Part shown: piece after piece, positions 21,673-33,560 of the stretch
Numbering within the stretch: position 1 is the stretch's first letter
Layout: the number at the start of each line of letters is the position of its first letter
From: Nemertoderma westbladi
Lineage: Eukaryota; Xenacoelomorpha; Nemertodermatida; Nemertodermatidae
NCBI GenBank assembly: GCA_032718475.1
Contig: JAUCBJ010006410.1
Location: 16,443-80,442 of the forward strand
Direction: 5' to 3'
Length of the DNA: 64,000 nucleotides
Translations under genes and position numbers: made by a program
Notes under the pieces: generated by a model
Told to the model about the DNA's origin: nothing
The model's input: the letters and a program-made list of their open reading frames with translations, nothing else
Database searches by the model: none

Positions 21673-24600
21673 ATGGAAGCGGAAATCATTGAGGCTTACG
21701 ACAACGGTGACAACAATCGTTTGTCGGCTATTCTCGACCGCGCCGACACCAACGAGCTCAATAAATCCATCCGTAGACGATCAGTGAACGCCAATGACGT
21801 GGGACCCGTCCCGCTAATTCGCGCAATGCTTAGCGGTTCCTCGTACGATAAAGAATCCGGTACTAAACGCCGCATCCAAGTCATCAACTACTGCGCCACC
21901 TTACTGGACAACGGGGTCGACACCAAAGCCGCTGACGACATAGTCGCCTTCCTACTCGTTGAGATCGAGAACGTTTCATCCCGCCATCTTACCGAGCTCT
22001 GCGACTTCTACATCGAACTGGTAGGGGGCGACTGCACAAAGTTCTGCCAGAGTTTTGAACTCCTTCCGAAGATTTTGGAATCGCTGTTGCTATGCGACAC
22101 TTTGGAGTACTGCGGAGAGACGCTCAAAGGTTCCGAGTGTCGAAATAAAGTCCTGGAGAATCTCTGCGCCAAGGAATGGAACTTTAAACGTGCGGTTTTA
22201 TTAACGACTGCGTTACGCGAAACCAATCTATCAGCTAATGAGCTCAATATAGTTGAGGTCAAACTGTTTAAACTGATAACTATATTGGAGGGCGCTGCCG
22301 TCCCCAGACTGGTCTACCAACTTCTCCTTTTAGCATCTAAAGGACAGAAATCTTCCATCCTGCGGGGTTTGTTCTCCCACTTCGGAGGATCCGCTCCCCT
22401 TACTCCCCCTCTACTGGGAGTCGTCCTCCTCCACATGACCCACGCCGCCCGTCGGGACCCTGAACTCGTCGCCGAAACGCTCAAATACCTCAAGTTCTCC
22501 TCCAAGAAGGTGATCCAGTCGACCTTCAGTCTCGCCTTCGTGCTCTCCCTCTGTGAACTCCATCGTGTCGCGGACAAAATCCACGAGATTATCCGACAGT
22601 CACTCCTCCAGAGTTTCTCTGACTCGGACAAACTGTCCGGGAGTCGATTAATCCGGGAACTGATTCCCGGACTGGGGGATCCCGTCGTCGCTCTTCTAGA
22701 ACTCGTGGAACTCACCCAGGACGGATGGGAGGTTGTGGCGCCGTTGTTTCGCTTCGCCATCAACCTGTTGGAGACGTTGGCACCGCGCTGCTCTCACGAC
22801 GTCAACTCTTCCCCCACCCCCGCGGGACGTCTCCTCTCCCTCGCCAAGGACGTCGTCGTTAAACTCTTTACCTACCACGACTCGGTCCGCTCCGAGTCCC
22901 TATCCTTGGCTCTCCGTTGTTCCTTCGGCTCGGCAACCCCCCTAGTCGTCCACCACCACCTCGACCTCCTCTCCTCTATGATCCAGCACCACCCCTGCGC
23001 CATCCTCCAACGTCTCCCCCGTGTCATCGAGGCCCTCGACTACCTCACCCAACTGGCCCTCCCAGTCGCAGACCGACTGCTGCGTTCCTTGCGACCGCTA
23101 CTCACGCACAGCCCCGCCCTCAGACAGGCGCTCTTCCTCGTCCTAAAGAAAGGCACCTTCGCTAAGGAACCCGAGGCCCGGAGGGTCGCCGTCAACGGTT
23201 ACCTCCAACTCCTCCGTTATTTCAAATTGTCCGGCTCATTGCCTAGCAGCCAGTCCAGCCAGTCGTTCAGCATCAGCCAAGTCCCGGGGGTCGGTGCGCG
23301 TACTAGCGACGCCGCTAACGAGTCACTCTGCATCGAGGTGGTCGGCTGTGTCCGTCGCAGTCTCTCCCAGCAGCCGCTAGTCCGGGTCCACATCTACAAC
23401 CACATATACGACGTCCTCCTATCCAACTCCCAACTATCCTCGACCCTCGTCACTATACTCCACCAACACGTCGTTAAGTACCTCAACGAAGAGGCCACCA
23501 CGATCTTAGTAGACCGCGGTATCGAAGACGACGTTGTGAAGGATCCACTAGGGCGACTCGTCCACGCTCTCGGCTCCTGTACGCTACTCGCTAAACGCTT
23601 CAACGGAGGAAACGATTTATTCAACGAGTTTGAAGACGAGGACGCTGCTGTTAGTAAGGTGGAGGTTCTATTGGGAACCCTTACAGAACATTTCAGCGAG
23701 TTTAGTATAGAGGGCGATGAGGCCAAACTGGTGCTGGAGAATAAACTTGGTGTCGCTGAGCTGTGCAACGTGATGGAAAGTTTGATTGAGTTTCAGTTCA
23801 TCTCCGATCCCTACAGCGACGAACGTTGTAAACGAGTTGCCAGGTTGTTCTCAAGTTTAACCGCCGTTTCCGAGAAATTATCGGATACCACCAGCAGACG
23901 GAAGACGCAGTCGATAGCTAGAAGCAGCTTGTTGACTTTGCGTTGCGTGTCTACCATCCTTCAGAGTCTCTTCGTTGTACCCGGCCATGAAGACGCCCTC
24001 GATGTGCTGCGAAAGAATTTCGAATTCGTAAAATACGTCATTAACGTTGGTCTTCAACACCTTCAGCATATTCTCGCCCATGGCTTCCTCGAGGGACCAG
24101 AAGGTCGCAACAAACCCAAGTTGTTCGACCACATTGGGGATATCGGTAGAGCGTTGTACAAGATCGTGGATAAGGGCGAGGCCGGAAGATCCGAGAAGGG
24201 GAAGAAATCCATTGTGGATCTCTCCATCGAGGGTTTGTGTGTGATTGTCGAAATCGTAACCAAACAGCACAGTAAAGACGATCTATATAAACTGGTGGTC
24301 GCTATAGACGACAATGTAGACGATGTTACAGAGGAGAGTTTGCATCTCCATGTGGAACATTGCGAGGAATTGTTTAAAAGGTGTTTGGGATCAAGTGGAG
24401 GGGAACGGAGAGGAATTAATTGGATCCAGATGGTCGGTCGCTATTCCGTTCCGTACTCCCCTGATTCTCCTCTGCTTCAGCGGCTTCAGCAGTGGCTGCT
24501 ACATCTCGTGGAATCCGAGGATATTTCGGATATTCAACTGATTAAGTTTATCTTTTGTTTGCTGTTTCAGTTACAATGGCGCTGTTCGTCGTCCATTGTT

Positions 24601-25719
24601 CTCCTCAGGGAAGTGGCTGAAGAGATTCACAGCAACCTAGGCGACATCGATGAAGACGTTACCATAGAGGAAGTTAGCCGATTTAAGATGATATCAATGC
24701 GCTCCGCCGCTCCCACCGTATTGGTTTCGTTAACTTCCCATCTCGAGGTCATCCTCGACCACCTAGACTGGCTGGTTAACTATCTGAAGTCTCGAGTTGT
24801 GGTTAAATCGAATCTAGTTGATACGGAAGACGATGAAGAGGAAACCTTAGAGCTCCGTGCTAAGGTTGAACTAGAGGTATCGCACTGCCTATCGATGGTA
24901 GTAAACGTTATGTGCCAGGTGCTACAGAGTGCCTTACCGGCAGGTACTTCGGTAGACGGAGTATTTAAATGCGTCACCAAGTTGTGCAACACGCTGACCT
25001 TGTTAATCAAATACAACATCCATATGGTCCAAGTAACAGGAGTGAAACTCTATGTGACCTCGGTTCATCTGAAGAAGTTGATAAAGCTGACGGGGGCGCA
25101 GTTGCAACCGTGTTCCTACGGGTTCATAATCTACGTGCAATCGGTGCAGACCGAGCAGTTGAAAGTTAGCGAAGCGAAGGAAGCCAAGAAGAAAGGTGTG
25201 GCGGTGATCGGGAAGAAATCCGCTAAATCCGCTGGTCTCCAGGAACCGGCGAAGCAGAGGGTGCTCAAGGAGACCCGACCAATCCCTAATCTAGTGTTCG
25301 CCATAGAGCAGTACGAGCGGTTCCTTATCGAGTTCGGCCGGAAGATTAAGTTCGACTTTATGGCCGGTTTCAAACGCAGTACGTCACGCGATTTCCGAAT
25401 TAATTTGGCGAATATTAATTTGGACGAAAGTCGCGTGGAATCTGAGCCGGAAGAGGACGAGAGTGTGGTTACTGGGATTGAGTTAGAGGATATAGAACCA
25501 GCGACTAACGGGGTGGAAGGTCCATCTAACGTAGATGATGTTGTTGGCCCTCCCTCTTCCAAAGAATCGGCCCCGGCGGCCAGGGTTTCCTTTCGACTTA
25601 GCGGTAAACGCCCGACTCCTAGCGGCTCCAACGCGAATCCGGGAACCTCCAACCAATTGCAGACGCAACCGCCGCCTAAAGTTCGCAAATCTTTAGGAGC
25701 TCGGAGGAATATAAAATAA
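21673..25719 (+). CDS. FANCI: FANCI, Fanconi anaemia group I protein
   Basis: FANCI pairs with FANCD2 to form the DNA clamp that is monoubiquitinated at interstrand crosslinks and licenses repair. From the ATG at 21673 the product has 1348 residues (human 1328) and aligns along its whole length. Landmarks include VPRLVYQLLLLASKGQKSS (about 210), the ubiquitination region LVLKKGTFA with Lys493 in the place of human Lys523, and three conserved SQ sites (Ser526, Ser529, Ser535) matching the phospho-cluster Ser556/559/565. GDIDEDV and RSAAPTV come later, and RETRPIPNLVFAIEQYE with SRDFRI near the C-terminus. The tail is basic, as expected for nuclear import. All key residues I can check are intact, so the gene looks functional. 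It is a single frame of 4 kb, although vertebrate FANCI has more than 30 exons. AATAAA at 25816-25821 lies about 100 bases after the stop, with no adjacent poly(A) tract. Confidence 0.95.
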   Translation: MEAEIIEAYDNGDNNRLSAILDRADTNELNKSIRRRSVNANDVGPVPLIRAMLSGSSYDKESGTKRRIQVINYCATLLDNGVDTKAADDIVAFLLVEIENVSSRHLTELCDFYIELVGGDCTKFCQSFELLPKILESLLLCDTLEYCGETLKGSECRNKVLENLCAKEWNFKRAVLLTTALRETNLSANELNIVEVKLFKLITILEGAAVPRLVYQLLLLASKGQKSSILRGLFSHFGGSAPLTPPLLGVVLLHMTHAARRDPELVAETLKYLKFSSKKVIQSTFSLAFVLSLCELHRVADKIHEIIRQSLLQSFSDSDKLSGSRLIRELIPGLGDPVVALLELVELTQDGWEVVAPLFRFAINLLETLAPRCSHDVNSSPTPAGRLLSLAKDVVVKLFTYHDSVRSESLSLALRCSFGSATPLVVHHHLDLLSSMIQHHPCAILQRLPRVIEALDYLTQLALPVADRLLRSLRPLLTHSPALRQALFLVLKKGTFAKEPEARRVAVNGYLQLLRYFKLSGSLPSSQSSQSFSISQVPGVGARTSDAANESLCIEVVGCVRRSLSQQPLVRVHIYNHIYDVLLSNSQLSSTLVTILHQHVVKYLNEEATTILVDRGIEDDVVKDPLGRLVHALGSCTLLAKRFNGGNDLFNEFEDEDAAVSKVEVLLGTLTEHFSEFSIEGDEAKLVLENKLGVAELCNVMESLIEFQFISDPYSDERCKRVARLFSSLTAVSEKLSDTTSRRKTQSIARSSLLTLRCVSTILQSLFVVPGHEDALDVLRKNFEFVKYVINVGLQHLQHILAHGFLEGPEGRNKPKLFDHIGDIGRALYKIVDKGEAGRSEKGKKSIVDLSIEGLCVIVEIVTKQHSKDDLYKLVVAIDDNVDDVTEESLHLHVEHCEELFKRCLGSSGGERRGINWIQMVGRYSVPYSPDSPLLQRLQQWLLHLVESEDISDIQLIKFIFCLLFQLQWRCSSSIVLLREVAEEIHSNLGDIDEDVTIEEVSRFKMISMRSAAPTVLVSLTSHLEVILDHLDWLVNYLKSRVVVKSNLVDTEDDEEETLELRAKVELEVSHCLSMVVNVMCQVLQSALPAGTSVDGVFKCVTKLCNTLTLLIKYNIHMVQVTGVKLYVTSVHLKKLIKLTGAQLQPCSYGFIIYVQSVQTEQLKVSEAKEAKKKGVAVIGKKSAKSAGLQEPAKQRVLKETRPIPNLVFAIEQYERFLIEFGRKIKFDFMAGFKRSTSRDFRINLANINLDESRVESEPEEDESVVTGIELEDIEPATNGVEGPSNVDDVVGPPSSKESAPAARVSFRLSGKRPTPSGSNANPGTSNQLQTQPPPKVRKSLGARRNIK

Positions 25720-27060
25720 GCTTTGTGTTACTCTTACTATCACATACGTATTAGAGTTATTCCGCTTAAACTAGATTATAAATAGTTAAATCAACTTTTA
25801 TCTAAAACCTTAACGAATAAACTTATTTAATAATAATAAGATTCATCTTGTTTCTTTTCGTAACTAATTATACTAAAAGTCATACTGAGATATTATACAA
25901 TGATGTAGCTATTACTTATATTGTTGTATTATTACCATGTAGTATTAGAGATGGTATAGATTGAGACTGTTTCTTTACATCCGTATTTTTAACAGTGTAA
26001 TATTTCGAATCAAAACTCAAACTATAACTATGCAATAATTTATTAACAGTGCTTTGTTTTCTAAACTATTCAATACATTAGCAGTGTTTTACCTTCAATT
26101 TTATATCCTATTAACACTAATTTATTCTTAAATTGGTACTCCTATGTCCCGATTATACGCCAACAGAACAATAAACTATTTAGTATCTGTACAAAAAACC
26201 TGGTATTCTTCACAGTTCACATGAAATAATGGCGTAAATAATGGTAGCCTATTTTATAAATTTTTATTTGTAAATAATATTATTTTGAAATAATTATTAA
26301 AAGTATCAATTGAAGACTAAATTATGAATTGGGTTCAATCTTATAACTTTTTTACAATGCTCGATTTATTTTATTTACCGGGCCCCATCGGGGAAATAAA
26401 GAGTAGAGAACATAGTGATAAACTTTGTTCCCTTGTAATAAATAATTATTAGAGTAACGATAATATTTTATATTTATTGCAATATTGTTTGTCGGGCCCC
26501 AGTGTAATAGTGTCATTTATAAGTATCTGGTAAATCACTAACGAACGGTTTCATTATATATTTTATAGTTTTACATTGATTATGTTTCAGTGAGACGGGG
26601 GGGGGGGGGGTTGATTTAAATCCTTTCTCAGCAAATTTATATTATTTGCGTCTATTTTCCCATTGTGATTTATGTTGAAAGCGTCAGCCCATCCCCTATT
26701 TTTGGAATAGGTATCTTCAGAAAATTTCAGAAAAAAACAGGAAAAAAAACAGGCAGTGAACCTGAACATACTGTGTAACATTATTCATTTCCTAGGCGGC
26801 TTATTTAGACCCACGATAGATGGGACACTATTAAACTAAAATAAATATTTTAAACATAATCTTACAGGTTAGTCACTCAATTTTAGTTTCCCCTGACGTT
26901 TTAAAAAAATTCCCTGACCGCATAGGTACGCTACATTTGTATAGCTACTTTCTTATTCAGGCCTGTTTTATTATGCCTACATTCCAGAAAAGTTAAATGA
27001 GTCATTTTAATATCAATATATCGGTCCCCAGGATTAGAACTATCGGCCTTCCGACAGTTT
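25720..27060. other. FANCI 3' flank and AT-rich non-coding DNA
   Basis: Contains the FANCI polyadenylation signal (25816-25821), a copy of the tggtattcttcaca motif near 26202 and a 14-base G run (26597-26610). No gene seen. Confidence 0.5.
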
Positions 27061-27074
27061 TAATCCTGGGGACT

Positions 27075-27675
27075 TAGAACCGCCAGACTACCTCACCGCT
27101 TTCAACCAAAGACCTTGAAACTACCTCGCCGCTTTCAACCATGTACCTTGAGACTACCTCGCCGCTTTCAACCAAGACTACCTCACCGCTTTCAACCAAA
27201 GACCTTGAAACTACCTCGCCGCTTTCAACCATGTACCTTGAAACTACCTCGCCGCTGTCAACCATGTACCTTGAGGAAACTACCTCGCCGCTTTCAACCA
27301 TGTACCTTGAGAATACCTCGCCGCTTTCAACCATGTACCTTGAGAATACCTCGCCGCTTTCAACCATGTACCTTGAGACTACCTCGCCGCTTTCAACCAA
27401 AGACCTTGAAACTACCTCGCCGCTTTCAACCATGTACCTTGAGAATACCTCGCCGCTTTCAACCATGTACCTTGAGACTACCTCGCCGCTTTCAACCATG
27501 TACTTTGAGACTACCTCGCCGCTTTCAACCATGTACCTTGAGACTACCTCACCGCTTTCAACCATGTACCTTGAGACTACCTCGCCGCTTTCAACCATGT
27601 ACCTTGAGACTACCTCGCCGCTTTCAACCCTTGCGTACCTTGAGACTACCTCGCCGCTTTCAACCCTTGCAGGAC
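27075..27675. repeat. 33-bp minisatellite, about 18 copies
   Basis: The unit is cctcgccgctttcaaccatg followed by taccttgagacta. Because 33 is divisible by three, long frames stay open on both strands. Their encoded repeats (for example MVESGEVVSRY on the minus strand) are a by-product. Some units are shortened or carry aagacc in place of tgtacc, so the array is a mosaic of two unit types. Confidence 0.95.
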
Positions 27676-29296
27676 CTTGAGACTATTCGTGTTGGAAGGA
27701 AATGAAATGGCGAGGAGAGAAGATTTTACACAGATGTCCTGCATATATACCAAATTCCCTGACTTTGACATTTTTTACATGAATCAACGAAATTTCAAGA
27801 AAATGTTAAATTCCCTGAATATTCCAGTAAGTATCAATGGCATGTGACCTGTACTTCATAAGATTAGAGTGCGAGGCGTTTTAACATTGTTTTACGGCGA
27901 ATAATGTGTAGGGCAACTATTAAAGGAAGGAATAGAAGGATTGCGATATAGGTTAAAATAACAACTAAACAATAATATTCTTCAATCATAACCTGGCCAG
28001 ATTCCCAAAGTGCCATAAAGCAGGACACCAAGTTGAGCCCTGTGCGATTTGATGAAAATTGAAAAATACAAAAAAATTATACACCATTTAATAAGTAAAT
28101 TAATTAATAAGTAATCTGTTGAAGGCCACCAAATACATTACGAAAGCGCAATCAAGGCATGGTGGGGGACGTGAGTAATATGTTTCAATGTTTGTCCTAG
28201 GAAATTTCCGGAAATGTATACTTACGAAAAACTGTACCTACATACTTCAGCCGGCGGAGTGAAAACAAACCTATCAAAGAGCGGATAGTAATTACAGAAA
28301 ATAGAAAAAGAACTGAAATATGTATAATTAATGTGATAAGTTTATGTTAGGTTATAATTTATACTATAATATATATATCCGCTGAGGGCCAGAAATGGTA
28401 ATAGATTGTAATTAATATTAAATAAAAAATAAGTAATATTTATATTCCTACAGTACAACCAATATATTTAAACACCAACAAAAAGTGAATCAATTAAACG
28501 GTTGTATTATATTTGTGGGGCGAGACACGTATGGCGAGCCATCAGCGAACTGATATAATTATACTATGGCCGTTTCTCAAAAGTCTGTATGTGTGTGTGT
28601 GGGGGTGTGTGTGTGTGTGTAGGTGTGTGTGTGTGTGTCGGAAGCCATAAATGTCGGAAGCCATAATCGAAGTTAATATCTTCAGGTAAATTGCATGGTT
28701 GAGTCATTTTGAACGGTCTCTCCATGAAAATTAATTGTTTAGCACCATACGATTAAAGTTATTTTGCACAGAAATTAGATATCTGGAATCCACGTACCCC
28801 ATTCCATTATAGTTTTTTATTTTCTCAAGTGATTTGCGTTAATAAATGTATTTTTAATTGATTTAAACATAATTAACATTGTAAATTCATACCCTGATTC
28901 CATTCTCCCCCATAGAGCCTAAGGCATGGCAATGGCAGCCGTGCCCAATAATATTTCTTTAAGTTCTACATTACTAACATGGCAAGCTAAAGTCATTGAC
29001 CAAGCCAGTGCCTAGGCTAGTACACAAGGACATAGTAGTCCAGTAGAAGGAATAGTGCTCCTTCAATACATCTCAACAGACATCAATTCATTCGCCTGTG
29101 CCTACCAACGCGTGCTCCATAACATAACATATATTCTTGATTTCCAATCACCTCTCACCACAATTATTATTAGTAATTAAAAGTTTCAATTCGGTTTGTC
29201 GTTCCGTTATCTGGTTATTCAGTTATTGCATTATTAATAAATAAATGTTTTAAAATATATCTTACGAAATATGGTTAATAATTAAAACTTGTCGCT
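27676..29296. other. Non-coding stretch with GT microsatellite
   Basis: A (GT)n-type microsatellite with g interruptions lies at about 28588-28640, followed by a duplicated gtcggaagccataa (28637-28665). Nothing else was recognised. Confidence 0.5.
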
Positions 29297-29832
29297 AACA
29301 TTCTCACTATGGGGGTTTTAAGGAGTGCTGATTACATTTCTGATGTCAGTTTTCACGTTTACATAAATCTAGTCTGTCTGTCTGTCGGTCATTCTGTCAG
29401 TCAGTCTGTCAAAACATAAAAGAGAATTCAAATTAACTAACATTCTCGCTATGGGGGTTTTAAGGGGTGCTGATTTCATTTCTGATGTCAGTTTTCAGGT
29501 TTACATAAATCTAGTCTGTCTGTTTGTCGGTCTTTCTGTCAGTCAGTCAGTCTGTCAAAACTTAAAAAAGAATACAAACTAACTAACATTCTCGTTATGG
29601 GGGTATTAATGGGTGCTAATTTTATTTCAGATGTCAGTTTTCACGTTTAAAAAAATATAGTCTGTCTGGCTGTCGGTCTTTCTGTCAGTCAGTCTGTGAA
29701 AACTTAAGAAAGTATACTAACTAACCAACATTCTCGCAATGGGGGTTTAAGGGTTGCTGATTTCATTTCTGATGTCAGTTTACACGTTTACATAAATCTA
29801 GTCTGTCTGTCGGTCTCTCTGTCAGTCTGAAC
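29297..29832. repeat. Satellite-like tandem repeat, about 143 bp, four copies
   Basis: Copies start with acattctcgctatggggg at 29298, 29440, 29586 and 29729. Each contains ctgatgtcagttttcacgtt and ends in a ctgtctgtcggtctttctgt run, a nested four-base repeat. Copies differ by several per cent. Confidence 0.92.
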
Positions 29833-31900
29833 TACTGTACTGTGGTTGGCATTACGCCATATACCTAACACTAATAAATACAGTCTACAATACAGCCTAT
29901 CTACAGTACAGAATGGATTTTTTGCCACGAAGAGCAATAAATGTCATTAATACTATCCACCAGTATACCTACTCCAAGAGCCTTCCAATAAAACATGTAT
30001 TCCAGCATGACGTCCACTGCACGTCTTCGTGTTGACCATGGTGACGTGCAGTGGACGTCATAGGCTCTAAGGGGTTAAGCAACACGGTCCCTACTTCGCC
30101 CTGTCGACACCCCAGCCATTTTCACCAATCCTTTTTTAGAGTTTTTTAATTTTTTTGGTATTGGTGAAAGTTCTACAGCATTAGTAGATATGTGTTTTAT
30201 GATAGCTAGTGTTTTTTTGCTAGCTAGTATTTTTTGAAATTATAAAAAATGTGAAAGTCCATGATATTTCAGGTTAAACTGTTGAAGAATATATTAATGA
30301 CCAAAATAATTTCCAAAAATTACTAGCTAGTAAAAAATACTAGCTATATACAATTGAAAATCTACTAAGGTTCTAGAATATTCACTAATATAAAAAAAAA
30401 GCACTCAAAATCACAAAAAATAAAGGTTAAAAAACTCATTCGGGACCCCTTTTGCTTAAGGAGTCAAAATTGTAGAACAAATTCCCGAAGTCTGCGACGT
30501 TTGCGAAATTCGCGAAGAATCCGTCAGTTTCTGTGCCCTAATGGTTTCGTGACGAAACAATCAAATCTTACACACTTAACACACACGAACTAATTTAATG
30601 TGTGTATTAGTATGCATGAATCATTAAATATAAATTAAATTAATGAACGCTATTTCAACATGAAATCTACGGAATCAATACACAACACACGCACACTACT
30701 GAATTTAAAAATTTATATAGATTGCAACTTATATTTGGCTACCTTTTAGGCCTAATGGGTGACTAATTTAATTATTCACCCCTATATATTTGTAGCCTTT
30801 TTAATTTGTGCCTCTAATTGAATCAAACATTAAACTAAAATATATGTCACAATATTGGTCTGTCGGTAGCTGGTCAATGAATCTCTCATAAATTTGTTAA
30901 TTAGTCGCTGCTCAGTCATTGAACCTTTGAACACGTGCTGCTCGAAGACCCCACAACGTGTTTTATTGCCAGCAACTCAGGCTAGTCCCGATTCCACACC
31001 TACATCTGTCAAAGTTGAACCAATCCGAGTTAGTTTACCATACATAGGATCGTTGTTTCAACAAAGTCTTGTAAACAAGCCAATATTATACTTAGTTAGT
31101 AAAACTGCTCAGAGTATCTCAAGTAGGGCTTCTTAGACTCTGTTCTTAGACTAATTCCCTTGTTTATACTCATGGTTAATTACCCACACTTCGGCTAGCA
31201 CACTCCTCATCATACTCTTTTAATTACCATCTCCCCAGTTGTGACGTTTGATATATTGCTCACAACAAATATCAAATGAGAAACCTGAGAATCATCTATC
31301 AGAAACGTTTTCTGAATTATTCTCAATTATTTTCTAAATAATTATTTTTGAAAATTGAGCAAATATTGTGAAATTTCAACAATACACCAATTAATCATTT
31401 GAATTTTATTTTTTTCTCCCATGTATTTAGTTTCCTACGTAAGAAATACCGATACACGTCCTTCAGAGGTACACCCTGGTGGGGTCGAAAAATCGGCTAC
31501 TGATTGACAGGAACAAAAGATAGAGTTGAAGGAAGGACCAACTAAAGAAATGTGAAACACTAAAGATTAAAACAACAATGAGCGCGCACTCACTCTGAAA
31601 GCTCATAGTAAACTGGGTGACATCTGGCATGGTAGCTTAGGAAACGGCAATAAGGTCTTGCAGCTGCAGGATCTAATTTCGTAATTACTCTATTCTATTA
31701 GCTATTAATTGGCAAATGATAGTTTGTTGGTTAGTTACTGATCGCAAATACTTTGAGTGAATGACTTATTTGCATTAGATCATTATAAGCACTTTTATAT
31801 GCTTGATGTAACTCAGTACACTTTGCTTTTAACTTGGGATCTAAGTTCATTTCGCGACTAGCATGATGATTACCACAGGCTTTTAAATAGCATAAAGTGA
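29833..31900. other. Non-coding stretch with hairpins
   Basis: Holds the perfect hairpin at 30008-30061 and a looser inverted pair around tagctagta-type strings (30205-30350). No convincing gene; the short frame 30894-31136 has no recognisable features. Confidence 0.45.
30008..30061. repeat. Perfect 19-bp stem hairpin
   Basis: Arms atgacgtccactgcacgtc (30008-30026) and its exact reverse complement (30043-30061) enclose a 16-base loop. Each arm contains a cAMP-response-like tgacgtc. No T run follows, so it is not a pol III terminator. It may be the end of a small palindromic element. Confidence 0.85.
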
Positions 31901-33560
31901 GATCTAAGTTCACCTAGTTAGGATCTAAGTTCACGTAGTTAGGATCTAAGTTCACCTAGTTAGGATCTAAGTTCACATCGTTAGGATCTAAGTTCACCCA
32001 GATAGGATCTAAGTTCACCTAGTTAGGATCTAAGTTCACCTAGTTAGGATCTAAGTTCACCTAGTTAGGATCTGAGATCACCTAGTTAGGATAAGTGCAA
32101 CTAGTTAGGATCTAAGTTCACCTAGTTAGGATCTAAGTTCACCTAGTTAGGATCTAAGTTCACCTAGTTAGGATCTAAGTTCACCTAGTTAGGATCTAAA
32201 TTCACCTAGTTAGGATCTAAGTTCACCCAGATAGGATCTAAGCTCACCAAGTTAGGATCTAAGTTCACCCAGATAGGATCTAAGTTCACCTAGTTAGGAT
32301 CTAAGTTCACCTAGTTAGGATCTAAGTTCACCTCGTTAGGATCTAAGTTCACCTCGTTAGGATCTAAGTTCACCTAGTTAGGATCTAAGTTCATCTAGTT
32401 AGGATCTAAGTTCACCCAGTTAGGATCTAAGTTCACCTAGTTAGGATCTAAGTTCACCTAGTTAGGATCTAAGTTCACCTAGTTAGGATCTAAGTTCACC
32501 TAGTTAGGATCTAAGTTCACCCAGATAGGATCTAAATTCACCAAGTTAGGATCTAAGATCACCTAGTTAGGATCTAAGTTCATCTAGTTACGATCTAAGT
32601 TCACCCAGATAGGATCTAAGTTCACCAAGTTAGGATCTAAATTCACCTAGTTAGAATCTAAGTTAACCTAGTTAGGATCTAAGTTCACCTAGTTAGGATC
32701 TAAGTTCACCTAGTTAGGATCTAAGATCACCTAGTTAGGATCTAAGTTCACCTAGTTAGGATCTAAGTTCACCTAGTTAGGATCTAAGTTCACCTAGTTA
32801 GGATCTAAGTTCACCTAGTTAGGATCTAAGTTCACCTAGTTAGGATCTAAGTTCACCCAGATAGGATCTAAGTTCACCAAGTTAGGATCTAAGTTCACCT
32901 AGTTAGGATCTAAGATCACCTAGTTAGGATCTAAGTTCACCTCGTTAGGATCTAAGTTCACCAAGTTAGGATCTAAGTTCACCCAGGTAGGATCTAAGTT
33001 CACCTACTTAGGATCTAAGTTCACCCAGATAGGATCTAAATTCACCAAGTTAGGATCTAAGTTCACCTAGTTAGGATCTAAGTTCATCTAGTTAGGATCT
33101 AAGTTCACCCAGATAGGATCTAAATTCACCAAGTTAGGATCTAAGTTCACCTAGTTAGGATCTAAGTTCATCTAGTTAGGATCTAAGTTCACCTTAGTTA
33201 GGATCTAAGTTCACCTAGTTTAGGATCTAAGTTCACCTAGTTAGGATCTAAGTTCACCTTGTTAGGATCTAAGTTCACTTAGTAAGGATCTAAGTTCACC
33301 CAGATAGGATCTAAATTCACCAAGTTAGGATCTAAGTTCACCTAGTTAGGATCTAAGTTCATCTAGTTAGGATCTAAGTTCACCCAGATAGGATCTAAGT
33401 TCACCAGCTAGGATCTATGTTCGCATGTAGGACCTAAGTTCGCAAAGATCTAAGTCAAAGTCAGGCCCTGCAGGATCTAAGTTCACCAGATAGGATCTAT
33501 GTTCGCATGTAGGACCTAAGTTCGCAAAGATCTAAGTCAAAGTCAGCCCCTGCAGGATCT
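31901..33560. repeat. 21-bp minisatellite, about 70-75 copies
   Basis: The unit is ttcacctagttaggatctaa plus g. Variant units (ttcacccagatagg, ttcaccaagttagg, ttcacctcgttagg) recur in a higher-order order of roughly five to six units. The right edge degenerates into a duplicated longer block containing ttcgcatgtaggacctaagt (33420-33560). The strand reading gatctaag has the unit spelled out; no open frame spans it. Confidence 0.97.

Noticed and set aside
25131-25688. 185-codon antisense frame opposite FANCI
   Set aside because: Arises from the sense codon composition; FANCI homology covers the sense strand throughout.
21673-25719. FANCI as a processed retrocopy
   Set aside because: No poly(A) tract or flanking duplication was seen. 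All checkable functional residues are intact, and neighbouring genes are intronless too, so lineage intron loss is the simpler reading, though not proven.
27074-27705. Long frames on both strands encoding 11-residue repeats (for example MVESGEVVSRY)
   Set aside because: The 33-bp minisatellite period is a multiple of three, so all frames stay open by arithmetic. There are no flanking coding features and no conserved domain.
31901-33560. CRISPR-like array
   Set aside because: Units are contiguous 21-mers without unique spacers, in animal DNA; it is a minisatellite.
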